This document shows, in pieces, positions 8,651 to 16,592 of a DNA stretch of 64,000 bases (positions are counted from its first letter, which is position 1; every line of letters begins with the position of its first letter). The notes beneath the pieces were generated by a model. That model made no database searches, was not told the origin of the DNA, and was given only the letters and a program-made list of their open reading frames with translations. Source of the stretch: Tardiphaga sp. vice304 (lineage in GTDB: Bacteria; Pseudomonadota; Alphaproteobacteria; Rhizobiales; Xanthobacteraceae); assembly GCF_007018905.1 (NCBI RefSeq), contig NZ_CP041402.1:4514001-4578000 (forward strand), read 5' to 3'. Position numbers and translations under genes: made by a program.

Positions 8651-8915
8651 GTTCGTACGTCCCGGCCTTGTGCTGCTGCGCAGCGTAATCGATAAGGGCC
8701 TTCTCAGCCCACTTGTATATATGAGGCGACCGGCTGCGCAGCATGTGCGCGTGCGAGCTGGTCTCAATTCGTTCGCCATCCCAAAGGATACTGAACCAAC
8801 TGCGAATGCCGGGCGCGATCACCACGAAGGCCATCGGCGTCCCGCCTTTCCGCAGTTCGTACGGGCCGACTTTCGCAAGCACATCGCCCCGTTCAGGTTC
8901 TGATAGTTCGGTCAT
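8634..8915 (-). CDS. Hypothetical protein, 93 residues
   Basis: It begins MTELSEPERGDVLAKVGPYE and ends in a helical AEKALIDYAAQQHKAG. It overlaps the upstream gene by 4 bases (ATGA) and the primase gene by 17, so it is part of the replication operon. Beta-rich N-terminal half, no recognised domain. Its position suggests an accessory replication or control factor. Confidence 0.55.
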   Translation of the reverse strand: MTELSEPERGDVLAKVGPYELRKGGTPMAFVVIAPGIRSWFSILWDGERIETSSHAHMLRSRSPHIYKWAEKALIDYAAQQHKAGTYEHARQI

Positions 8916-9439
8916 GACGCGACCGCCTCCTGTACATGCCGCGACAGAGCGCGAAGGTCGGAATGGTCTGCCTGTTTCGCAGGATCAACCGGGTGCAGTA
9001 GTTCGCCGAGCTTCTCTCCTTGAGAGGCCAGCACTCTACGGTGCTTCTCAACCGTCGCAGCCAAGCCCGTGCTATCGTTCAGCGTCACGTCGTATTCGTC
9101 GGCGACGGCCTTGAGGCATTGGTAGCCAAGCGATCTAAGCTCTGCGCCGCACCCTGCTGCCAGCGCCACGGCTGCCGTCCTTGCGTCGGCAACCCTGACC
9201 GCGCCGTCACCCGGCAATGCTGGCGTATCGATCACCAAAACGTACCGGATCATTTCGGCGCGGCTGCCGAGAACAGAAAGAAGCATAGCGAGCATGCCCT
9301 CCGGCGATTGGTTGGTCGGCGAAAGTTGGAACACGTCCGTAACACTTCTGTTGCTGTGCGAGATGGCAAAGCCTGTTCGGCGTCCCGGCGTTACGATCAG
9401 CGTGCTTTCGCCCAAAATCGGGATAATGTTATTGCGCAT
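8912..9439 (-). CDS. Hypothetical protein, 175 residues, replication operon
   Basis: The start at ATG 9439 (MRNNIIPILGESTLIV) is chosen because AAGGAA lies 7 bases ahead. It overlaps the upstream gene by 11 bases. The N-terminal half is beta-rich, the C-terminal half helical (TVEKHRRVLASQGEKLGELL). No known family. The overlaps at both ends show that it is co-translated with its neighbours. Confidence 0.55.
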   Translation of the reverse strand: MRNNIIPILGESTLIVTPGRRTGFAISHSNRSVTDVFQLSPTNQSPEGMLAMLLSVLGSRAEMIRYVLVIDTPALPGDGAVRVADARTAAVALAAGCGAELRSLGYQCLKAVADEYDVTLNDSTGLAATVEKHRRVLASQGEKLGELLHPVDPAKQADHSDLRALSRHVQEAVAS

Positions 9440-10214
9440 CGGTGTATTCCTTAAGTTCAGTCTCGACATCTTGCCGGGCTCCCATGGAAGGGTCACGGTA
9501 GCGCTGGCCCTGTCGGCTGCGCGCGATGAAGGACCATTGTGATTCATGATTGTCGTCGAAGTCCGCTTCGTCAGCGACAGCTTCGGGGTCGAGGCCGTCG
9601 TTAATGAGTTCGGCTATAGTGGTCGCGACCCGCAGACGTTGAGTTGACGAACATTCCACCTCGACGATGTTGTCGGCGAGGGCCGCGAAGAATTGCGCCA
9701 TCTGTGCCATCGCGCCCGGTTCGTCTTTCGCATCTGCAAGCCAGAGACACAGTGCAGCTTCTGTTCGGGCCGCAGGCTCCCGCTGCACCAATGGACACTT
9801 TGCTTCTGCGAGCCTAACGGTGAGCGTATCCGAGAACGCGGCGAACATCCGCGCCGCAAAGACGGCACGCCCCGGCTGCGATCCGGTATCCGCGAGCGTT
9901 CGGCAAAGCGCCGACAGCTTCATGCCGTCCTTCAAGATGTCGGACAGCGCGACCATTACGTCGGCGGCTTCGTCTTTCGCCTTCTTGGTGGTGACCGCGC
10001 GCCGCGTGGTGCGGGCCTCAATTCGGGCGGTCTGCACTGCAAGACTGATATCAATCTTACTGTGCATGTACTTCTCGATCAGTTTAGTCTGCTCGCCTGC
10101 CGTCGCCTTGGCCAATAGTTGATAGCCAGCTTTGCAGTCGAGTGGTGTACCGGCGACCATGGCCAGACGCTTGACACCGATTTGTTTCCGCTCGAACGGG
10201 CTAATCTGTTGCAT
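9429..10214 (-). CDS. Hypothetical helical protein, 261 residues
   Basis: ATG at 10214 shares bases with the TAA of the upstream ATPase gene (TAATG), so this start is well supported; the longer upstream frame is a shadow. The protein begins MQQISPFERKQIGVKRL and is almost entirely alpha-helical and Ala-rich, with a basic segment (RTTRRAVTTKKAKDEAAD). It may be a partner of the small ATPase encoded just before it. No family recognised. Confidence 0.55.
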   Translation of the reverse strand: MQQISPFERKQIGVKRLAMVAGTPLDCKAGYQLLAKATAGEQTKLIEKYMHSKIDISLAVQTARIEARTTRRAVTTKKAKDEAADVMVALSDILKDGMKLSALCRTLADTGSQPGRAVFAARMFAAFSDTLTVRLAEAKCPLVQREPAARTEAALCLWLADAKDEPGAMAQMAQFFAALADNIVEVECSSTQRLRVATTIAELINDGLDPEAVADEADFDDNHESQWSFIARSRQGQRYRDPSMGARQDVETELKEYTDAQ

Positions 10215-10960
10215 TAGAACGTCCTTCGATTGTGCGGCAGCTGCAAGATGGGTTTGGCGACGGCCACTCGCGTTTCGTTGCCCAAGGCGTCTTCCGACAC
10301 GACAGGGAAAAATACTTCGCCCTCGACCTGAAAGGCTTCTGGCCCGTTGGTTGATTTGATCAGCGTGAGCGTCCACCAGTCGCCTAGGCGTTCGACATGA
10401 GCGATACAGTCAAACTGCTTTGCGAGTGATCGAAAATGAGTCATGAAGGTCTCTGCCGACGCCGTCATGGTCGCGACGATGCTATTATCATCTCGCAAGT
10501 TGCACACGACGTGGGACATGGCCTGCGCGAGAATGCGGTCGTTAGCCTCATATCCAATTGGCGCGACGCGGTCGAAGTCATCAATGGCGATGACTACAGG
10601 ACCACCCTCGTTGTTCTGACGGGCGACAATCCGCAACTCTTCGAAGTTGGGCTTGTTCGGGAACGAGTCTCCGTAGTCGCACGGGGTTGATGCGAAAGTA
10701 TCTCGCAGCTCTTCCATCTCGCTGGCCTCGCCGGTCAGTGCGAACGCAGCATCATCAAGTCGCTCAAGGCTGCTCCAAGTATCAATCCTGACCGTCATCT
10801 TTCCTGTCGCCAAGCTGCCCCAAGGTCGGCCCGACGCGATTGCCCGCGACATGCTGCTAAGCACCGCCGTCTTGTAGCTGCCAATATCGCCGATGATCAG
10901 CAGCGATCCTCCTGCGGACAGGAACGGGTGCAGTGGTGCGGTTGGTGTGGTCGTGGTCAT
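10214..10960 (-). CDS. AAA-type ATPase (RepA / AAA_25-like)
   Basis: 248 residues from ATG 10960; four codons longer if ATG 10972 is used. The Walker A is LLIIGDIGSYKTAVLSS, with K-T in place of the usual G-K-T. The Walker B is VVIAIDDFDRV, and a sensor-like SIVATMTAS follows. Such compact P-loop proteins in phages and satellites act as helicase loaders or DNA-partitioning ATPases. It is preceded by a GGGGTTCGAG leader matched upstream of the small terminase and by a GC-rich hairpin at 10981-11006. Translational coupling to 9429-10214 suggests that the two products act together. Confidence 0.65.
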   Translation of the reverse strand: MTTTTPTAPLHPFLSAGGSLLIIGDIGSYKTAVLSSMSRAIASGRPWGSLATGKMTVRIDTWSSLERLDDAAFALTGEASEMEELRDTFASTPCDYGDSFPNKPNFEELRIVARQNNEGGPVVIAIDDFDRVAPIGYEANDRILAQAMSHVVCNLRDDNSIVATMTASAETFMTHFRSLAKQFDCIAHVERLGDWWTLTLIKSTNGPEAFQVEGEVFFPVVSEDALGNETRVAVAKPILQLPHNRRTF

Positions 10961-10980
10961 CTCGAACCCCATATTGAATA

Positions 10981-11006
10981 AGGCCCGCCGCTTCGGCGAC
11001 AGGCCT
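10981..11006 (-). terminator. GC-rich hairpin, possible terminator
   Basis: AGGCC...CGCCG AAG CGGCG...GGCCT forms a long stem 30 bases after the stop of the gene at 11036-11311. The minus-strand 3' side reads TTATT rather than a clean U-run, so termination may be weak, or it may be a processing site ahead of the ATPase gene. Confidence 0.5.
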
Positions 11007-11035
11007 GTTAGCCGGATAGAAGTGGCGACTGATAG

Positions 11036-11311
11036 TTAGCTGCGGTAAGTCGCTCGGCCTTCGACGGTCAGCGCTACCTCTGAAACCAGCGGCATTGCGG
11101 TCGCGGTCTCGATCAGGTTTGCCAGAGAAGGCCAGGATTCCCGGTGGTCGGTGCGGTGACCGAGCAGGAAGGCGCGTGTTGCGATTTCTTCGCCGTGCAG
11201 GGTGACGCGCGCAGGCAACGGCTCGCTCTTCCGATGGCGCTGACAAAGCGCTTCAAGGATAAGGTCGCTGCGGTCGGTGATCTCAGCGCGTTCGTACATT
11301 TGGGTAGACAT
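11036..11311 (-). CDS. Hypothetical protein, 91 residues
   Basis: Start at ATG 11311 (MSTQMYERAEITDRSD), with an AGAGGA ribosome site 8 bases ahead. A mixed charged protein with HGEEIATRAFLLGH and a VSEVALTVEGR ending. It lies between two hairpins (11345-11376 and 10981-11006), so it may be its own small transcription unit. No family recognised. Confidence 0.5.
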   Translation of the reverse strand: MSTQMYERAEITDRSDLILEALCQRHRKSEPLPARVTLHGEEIATRAFLLGHRTDHRESWPSLANLIETATAMPLVSEVALTVEGRATYRS

Positions 11312-11344
11312 GGTGTTGGTCCTCTTCTGCCCGATCGCGGGCAT

Positions 11345-11376
11345 CAAAAAAAACCCTCACAGCGGATGCTGGAGGG
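11345..11376 (-). terminator. Rho-independent terminator after the AlpA-like gene
   Basis: On the minus strand CCCTC-CAGC-ATCC-GCTG-T-GAGGG is followed by eight T residues, a textbook intrinsic terminator. It sits 33 bases after the stop of the 11409-11639 gene and separates it from the rest of the leftward genes. Confidence 0.8.
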
Positions 11377-11408
11377 CGGCGATAGATCAGGTGTTTAGTT
11401 GTCGGCGG

Positions 11409-11639
11409 TCAGGCTGCGGCGTTTGCGTCCTGTTCGAGCTTGGCGACGAACACGCGCCACGTTGACAGCTTCCATCGGCGAGCGCCGGGGCCAACCTTGA
11501 AGCTCTTCGGAATGTTGCCGAGCGCTTCGGCATTGTAGACAGCGGCGGGTGACCGGTACAAACCGGTTGATACGATGTATCGCGCATCAATTAGCCGATC
11601 CTCTTCTGGCACTTGGTGAGGCGTGCACTTGTTGGGCAT
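11409..11639 (-). CDS. AlpA / excisionase-type DNA-binding protein
   Basis: 76 residues from ATG 11639, with GGAGAA 6 bases upstream. The pattern DARYIVSTGLYRSPAAVY, then IPKSFKVGPGARRWKLSTW, is the winged-helix layout of AlpA/Cox/Xis proteins, which bend DNA at attachment sites or activate element genes. It is the first leftward gene of the element and has its own terminator, consistent with a control gene. No integrase is next to it. Confidence 0.7.
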   Translation of the reverse strand: MPNKCTPHQVPEEDRLIDARYIVSTGLYRSPAAVYNAEALGNIPKSFKVGPGARRWKLSTWRVFVAKLEQDANAAA

Positions 11640-11819
11640 AGTCAGTTCTCCGGATTGGCCTACGGGCCGGCAGATGGCTTCCGTCAGGCGAAGGGTACAG
11701 GCGCGCGTCGTCGCCCTGCACGGTGGTGCCGGGTGATGTAGTCGCCAAAGATGAAGGGGTGATTTGAAACGGAGGATCAGGTACCGACCCAATTATCGCG
11801 TATGGGGTAGATAGGGTCT

Positions 11820-11985
11820 TAACGTAGTCAGATCAAGAAGGCCTCTTTTGGAAGATAATTCCTATTTAGGTAATATTATGCTATAAAATAGAATTTAATT
11901 CTACTAACGGAATAAGAGTTCAGAATAGCATAAATCTTCGCAATTAAATTACGCGACTATTTCATTTCACTCCCTCCCCAAAGTG
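11820..11985. promoter_or_regulatory. AT-rich control region with paired operator-like sites
   Basis: This strongly AT-rich stretch lies in the gap upstream of the AlpA-like gene. It contains inverted copies of a TTATGCTAT-like site at 11876-11885 and 11925-11934, and between them the near-perfect palindrome TAGAATTTAATTCTA (11889-11903). These dyads look like binding sites for a dimeric repressor or for AlpA itself. From 11640 to 12360 I see no gene; 11990-12130 is GC-rich with several CCTGC(C) words related to the repeat at 5.85 kb. Confidence 0.5.
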
Positions 11986-12248
11986 CCGTTTGTCCTGCCG
12001 GTCAGCCCCGAGCCTGCAAGCCTGCACGCCGGGACAGCCAACCGTGCCAGCGCCGCGAGCAAGTCCCTGCCTGCCAGTGCCCCGGCGTTCCCGAACAGCA
12101 CCCAGCGGCCCGCGCAGCCGGTTTGACGGTGTGACAGGGTCGCAAAAAGCATAGGGAAAGGGTGGGAGTTTTAGGCCCGATGACGGGGGCTTAAAAGTGT
12201 CAAACCCAGTTCTAAGTAACTGATTTTGAAACTGAACTAGTAATTAGC

Positions 12249-12271
12249 TTCGATTCCGCTAGGGAGCACCA
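12249..12271 (+). repeat. Left 23-bp attachment repeat (tRNA 3' end)
   Basis: The sequence from TTCGATTCCGCT to AGGGAGCACCA is identical to 34349-34371. It contains the T-loop, the 3' T-stem and the 3' acceptor strand with CCA of a tRNA, but the bases to its left do not form the rest of a tRNA. It therefore looks like an element-borne attachment core, shared by the element ending here and the one starting here. Confidence 0.85.
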
Positions 12272-12360
12272 ATCTTTTCAATGGCTTGGCCGTTGAATTC
12301 GATCTTCCGTCAAATAACCATCGAATAAGCACTGGCGGACGGTGACGGCTTGCTGCGGAC

Positions 12361-13011
12361 GTGATTGGCAATATGCCGAAAGTTTTGACACGCAGCGATG
12401 TCGAACACATCGCCCGAGCGATCACAAGCCGACCAATGCGTCTGCGTAAAAACCTCTTTCCCAAGGTCGACATTTCGACGCTTGAGCACGAACTGAATAT
12501 CGCAGTTCGAAAAGCTCAGGGTGTCTTTCTAAACAGTCCCGCAACAGCGGCTAGAAGTGCGGTGTCTTTACGGAGCGCACTCTTACGCACTCGTCAGATC
12601 ATCAGTTCGGCAGAGGTAATGACCCTCCTTCGATTGCAGAATAAGATTTCTATGCCGACCATCTCTTTAGGTCAGGCAAGTGTTGTGCAACTCGATGCCG
12701 ATACCCTTCAAGCGGTTGTCATTTCAGCCTCGGATTGGTTGGCCAAGAATTTCCCTGAAGAACTAGCCATCAACATTCCACGTGCCAACATTATAGAGCG
12801 CCTTATCACAAAAATTCTGCCCGACCTTTATATCAAGCACTTCAAACAGAGTTCGTGTCCAAATACGGTCACGGGCGTCGCTACAGAATTTATTGAGCTA
12901 GTACTCAAAAAGGCAAACATCACCAATAAAAATGGCGAGATATTCACGCCAGAGGCGATTGTTCAGCGTCGAAAAAGAATTGTTTTGAAAAAAACTAAAA
13001 GAACAGCGTGA
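12361..13011 (+). CDS. Hypothetical protein at the left end of the island
   Basis: 216 residues from GTG 12361, or 212 from ATG 12373 (MPKVLTRSDVEHIARAI); neither has a strong ribosome site. Mostly alpha-helical with a very basic tail (RRKRIVLKKTKRT), which suggests nucleic acid binding. It precedes the AlpA-like gene by 80 bases in the same direction. No family recognised. Confidence 0.5.
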   Translation: MIGNMPKVLTRSDVEHIARAITSRPMRLRKNLFPKVDISTLEHELNIAVRKAQGVFLNSPATAARSAVSLRSALLRTRQIISSAEVMTLLRLQNKISMPTISLGQASVVQLDADTLQAVVISASDWLAKNFPEELAINIPRANIIERLITKILPDLYIKHFKQSSCPNTVTGVATEFIELVLKKANITNKNGEIFTPEAIVQRRKRIVLKKTKRTA

Positions 13012-13091
13012 GGATTTTTCCTGCGGTTGTCCGCATTTGAAGCATCCCGCAACCGCTATACGCTTGTCCAGTATCAACCTGGACCTACCAA

Positions 13092-13322
13092 ATGAACGCA
13101 TCGAAAAAAGCCTATAACATCAAAGAATTCTGCAAATGCTTCAGCATTGGCCGATCAAAAACTTACGCCGAGATAAAAGCTGGTCGGCTGCGAGCGATAA
13201 AGATTGGTCGAAGGACTTTGATCACCTTGGCCGATGCGGAAGAGTGGCTGTTCTGCTTGCCGTCTTCAACCCAAGCGCATGCGAGAATTCGTCGATCTGC
13301 TGAAGCAGCACCGGCGCCCTGA
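13092..13322 (+). CDS. AlpA / excisionase-family helix-turn-helix protein
   Basis: 76 residues. The pattern MNASKKAYNIKEFCKCFSIG, then RSKTYAEIKAGRLRAIKIG and RRTLITLADAEEWL, is the standard excisionase/MerR-like HTH: a helix pair, a YxEI recognition helix, a wing with GRRTLI, and a final helix. Such proteins steer integrase direction or switch on element genes. It lies just upstream of the large helicase-primase gene, so it may control excision and replication together. The last 15 residues look unstructured. Confidence 0.75.
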   Translation: MNASKKAYNIKEFCKCFSIGRSKTYAEIKAGRLRAIKIGRRTLITLADAEEWLFCLPSSTQAHARIRRSAEAAPAP

Positions 13323-13579
13323 TCAAATCAGCAGATCGTTTTCACGACATGTCATTAAAAGACCAAGCCTGACCCGGGACTACTGCGCAAATGCCAGGCA
13401 CCCCAAAAGGGGCGATCATTCTTCTGCCGCCATAACATCGGCAAAACCATTGTTTCGCTCTCGCAGCCACTATCGTCACAGCGGCATCTGATACTAAGAA
13501 CAAATACAACCTCACACCTAAACCGCCGATGAGCATTTCTGCCAGGAATTTATCGTGCTTATAAAAAAGGATACCCACC
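13323..13579. other. Leader region upstream of the helicase-primase gene
   Basis: About 260 bases with no convincing gene on either strand. The last 40 bases are AT-rich and end in AAAAAAGG ahead of the GTG start at 13580. A promoter is likely, but no clear -35/-10 pair stands out. Confidence 0.35.
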
Positions 13580-16084
13580 GTGTATGAAATTCTATGTTGC
13601 CCGGCCCCCTGTAGCTCAGGAAAGACACGTGCTTTGGTAAGGCGTGGTTCCAGAATTGCGCTGGCCAATCAAATTGCTTTGATCGTACAACCGACAACCG
13701 AGCTAATTTCTAAAACCGTTTCAGAAGAGATAGGAAAGCTTGAAAAGAAACCGATGTATGCATCGATTCACAGCACTTCGTCGAATTCTAACCTGAGTGT
13801 CGGTCATCAAATAGCTGATCACTTGAGAGACTTTTCAGATGAAGGCCAAATTATTTTTGCAACACACCAAGCTCTGGAACACGTCCCGTATTGGTCGAGC
13901 AAGAAGGACGTGCACCTACTCATCGATGAAGAGTTCGAGGCCGTCCGATGCGATCTGCATGATCTTCCCGAAACTCACCACATTCTGACAGACAAACTAG
14001 TCTTGGTACCTCACAACACGGTGTACTCCCGTGTAGCCCCTCGTGACATGGAAGTGCTGCGCAGGATGGCGAAAAATAGCCAGCAAGACGAAATTCTAAA
14101 CGCTCTTAGAAAAACTATCAATCTTCTGGCGAGCGATCACTGGAGCACGTTTGTTAACACCGAACAGTACTATCGACTTCTCGCTCGGGATAGCGAGGTG
14201 TCACTGACTTTCCATTCTGTTCTGGAGCCATCTTTTCTTGCGGGTTTTGCCAGTGTCTTCATGGCGTCCGCAAATTTTCAAGACACAGCGATCTACAGGC
14301 TCTGGTCCGACAAAGGTGTTAAGTTTATTGACGACAATGAATTTTCTTCAGAGCTTCGATTCACGAAGCATGAGAACGGACCATCGATGACCATATATTA
14401 TGTCACAAACAAAGATTGGTCTAAAAAATATGGCAGGGAGACTGTGGGGGGTGCCATGGTTATTGACCGCCTGATGACAGCGGCGAAAACGCAGTTCGGT
14501 GAACGTCCGTTTTTGTGGCAGGCTAACAAAAGCTTCAAAGAGGAGCCCTTCGGAACAAATGCCCATCGCCTGCCTAACAAGCCTCATGGGCTTAATTCGT
14601 ATTCCCATATAAGCAACATCTTGTTTGCGTCCGCTTTAAACCCGCCCCCGGACCATTGCCGATTTCTTGAAAGTCATGGCCTGTCTCGGTCAGACGTTCG
14701 CCGCATGATCTATTTCTCGGCTGCGTACCAGGCGGTGATGCGGACCTCGGCACGATCATTGGGGTCAACCGAGCCTATAACAGTTATTGTCCCTGATCTG
14801 GGCTTGGCCGAATATCTTGCTGATCTGTTCCCTGGAGCGACGGTGTCCTGGCTGGATGCTGGGTTGCCCAAGGAGCATGTTAGGAGGACCGGTGGCCGTC
14901 CTAAGAAGCATTCCTCCCATGCTGAGCGGGGCCGTACTCAGCGTCGTGAGGCGAAGCAGAAGAAGCTTGATGAGTATAATGATCTCCTTTCTCGTTATCC
15001 GCAGCACAATCGTGAGGGAAGTTGCGATCCTGATAAAGAGGACTACCGTGTAGATTGTACTATAGAATCTATTACCCCAAACTGCATGGGAGTCTTTAAT
15101 GGATCAATATTTACTAAGAAAAACCAGAAGGAATCAGACGGGTATCTGAAGACATCCTGCATTGATTCATTTGTAGTAACCCAATGGGGATTCCACCAAG
15201 ACTCATGTCCAAAAAGTAAGAACCTTCTGATTTCGCCAAGCCTATATGATCCGTCTTTGGCTCAGGCAACCTCCAGAGGCTATGCAAATATCGCTTGCTG
15301 CCGTCATATCTGGCTTGATTTTGAGAATGGTGATTTGCGACCAGAAGCATTTGCAGCTTTGTTTCCATCGATCAAGATGATTATCACGAACACTGACGGG
15401 CACACCAATGAGAAGCCTCGGTTCCGTGCGATCATTCTAACCAGTACCGTTATGACGCCTGCGGTGTATGACACCATCATGGGTGATATCAGATGGAAGC
15501 TGACGGAAGCTGGCTATTCCGTGGGCAAGCAGGGGAAGGGATCAAATAAACCAAAGTCCGGCCTCGACACCTCGAAATGCACGCCAACAAGCCTCTTCGC
15601 TTTGCCTGCACAGGCCCAGTTAGCAAGCGAAAGCTTTTTTACATACTATGAGGATGGCCGGGAAGTCCTCGACCCCAAGACCTGGTTCATGCACTCGATC
15701 AGTCCGGCCGATAACGATTATGAAGATCAAGTTGTCAATGACGGCCATCCTAGAGGGGTTGTTCAAGAACTTGTCGAAGCGGCCATCTCTGAGTGGCGGT
15801 CAACGTCGGATGGGAAGGGTAACGATGGTTTCTATCGGCTTGGTCTCAAGTTGCAAAAAGCAGGGCTAAGCATTCGAGAAATTAAGGTGCATCTCGTCCA
15901 CAACGCTACGTTTGCGCACTCGAAGCGGGATCGTCTCCGGCAAATTCCTTCGATTATGAAAAGCCTCCAACGGGGGTACAATGGAGTTCGGGATGTGTCC
16001 TGTGGCTTCGACGATAGGTCAGACCAGCATCTGGCGGCGAAATATCAGATCACGAGCACGCCATCTGACGACGCTTCTCCGTAG
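13580..16084 (+). CDS. DEAD-like helicase fused to a primase-like domain (element replication protein)
   Basis: 834 residues from GTG 13580. The N-terminal part has SF2-helicase features: a Walker A around residue 10 (CPAPCSSGKTRAL), VQPTTELISKT as motif Ia, LLIDEEFEAV as motif II and FATHQALEHV. The C-terminal 300 residues contain HIWLDFENGDLRP, PRFRAIIL and a downstream LDTSKCTPTSLFALP, resembling archaeo-eukaryotic primases of plasmids and phages. A basic linker (RRTGGRPKKHSSHAERGR) joins the halves. The likely job is to initiate replication of the excised island. The assignment rests on motifs only; the fusion is uncommon. Confidence 0.6.
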   Translation: MYEILCCPAPCSSGKTRALVRRGSRIALANQIALIVQPTTELISKTVSEEIGKLEKKPMYASIHSTSSNSNLSVGHQIADHLRDFSDEGQIIFATHQALEHVPYWSSKKDVHLLIDEEFEAVRCDLHDLPETHHILTDKLVLVPHNTVYSRVAPRDMEVLRRMAKNSQQDEILNALRKTINLLASDHWSTFVNTEQYYRLLARDSEVSLTFHSVLEPSFLAGFASVFMASANFQDTAIYRLWSDKGVKFIDDNEFSSELRFTKHENGPSMTIYYVTNKDWSKKYGRETVGGAMVIDRLMTAAKTQFGERPFLWQANKSFKEEPFGTNAHRLPNKPHGLNSYSHISNILFASALNPPPDHCRFLESHGLSRSDVRRMIYFSAAYQAVMRTSARSLGSTEPITVIVPDLGLAEYLADLFPGATVSWLDAGLPKEHVRRTGGRPKKHSSHAERGRTQRREAKQKKLDEYNDLLSRYPQHNREGSCDPDKEDYRVDCTIESITPNCMGVFNGSIFTKKNQKESDGYLKTSCIDSFVVTQWGFHQDSCPKSKNLLISPSLYDPSLAQATSRGYANIACCRHIWLDFENGDLRPEAFAALFPSIKMIITNTDGHTNEKPRFRAIILTSTVMTPAVYDTIMGDIRWKLTEAGYSVGKQGKGSNKPKSGLDTSKCTPTSLFALPAQAQLASESFFTYYEDGREVLDPKTWFMHSISPADNDYEDQVVNDGHPRGVVQELVEAAISEWRSTSDGKGNDGFYRLGLKLQKAGLSIREIKVHLVHNATFAHSKRDRLRQIPSIMKSLQRGYNGVRDVSCGFDDRSDQHLAAKYQITSTPSDDASP

Positions 16085-16592
16085 TGATTCTACGAAACGG
16101 GGACCTATTAGGAGGAGGTCTCCATTCATTTGGAGGTTGGGGAAGTCCGTCTGGTCATGGCATTGCACCGTGGCAGACGGCTTCCTTCAGCGGAGGAGAA
16201 CGCCTGCCATCGGTTGGGTTAGAGATGACTTGGATCGGGACAGGCTTTCCGAGCAAGCTGCAAAGGGCAATGGCAGACAGCTTGGGCCTTATCAGGCCGC
16301 TAAAATGAACCCATACGGTGGCTGGCTGTCAAATGAGGGTTGTTGGGCCTGAACCGCTTTTAAACCCGCTGGCGGGCTTCTGCGGGGCTCACAGGACCGT
16401 CCCAGGCTGCATTAAAATCGAACAAAAGGAATGTAGCCCGTTGTTGCGAATCCATCTAACCGGACGACGTAAAATCCCTGGCTCATTTAGGCTTCGAAAA
16501 GCAGTCGGCGGCTCGGGTTCCTCGAGACCGCAGTCAAGCGTTGACGTGAGACGGTATATTTGCCCTAATCCAATTTTCGCCACATTTTAAAG
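16085..16592. other. 508-base stretch without a supported gene
   Basis: Short frames are open on both strands but none has a domain, signal peptide or good ribosome site. A small inverted repeat around AACCCGCTGGCGGGCT (about 16369-16384) might end transcription of the helicase-primase gene. The last 60 bases are AT-rich and may hold a promoter for the exported-protein cluster. Confidence 0.35.

Larger units (their letters stand above)
1..12248. mobile_element. Phage-like / satellite-like integrative element, right part (left end outside window)
   Basis: Nearly all genes here run leftwards and are tightly packed, many with 4-bp or longer overlaps. Recognisable modules are an AlpA-type HTH gene, an AAA ATPase, a primase-helicase, a repeat cluster, a gpZ-like protein, small and large terminase, and a probable portal start. 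The right limit is taken as the tRNA 3'-end repeat at 12249. No integrase, lysis gene or repressor is visible in this part. Replication and packaging genes in one array fit a temperate phage remnant, a capsid-forming satellite or a gene transfer element. The window edge prevents a decision. Confidence 0.65.
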
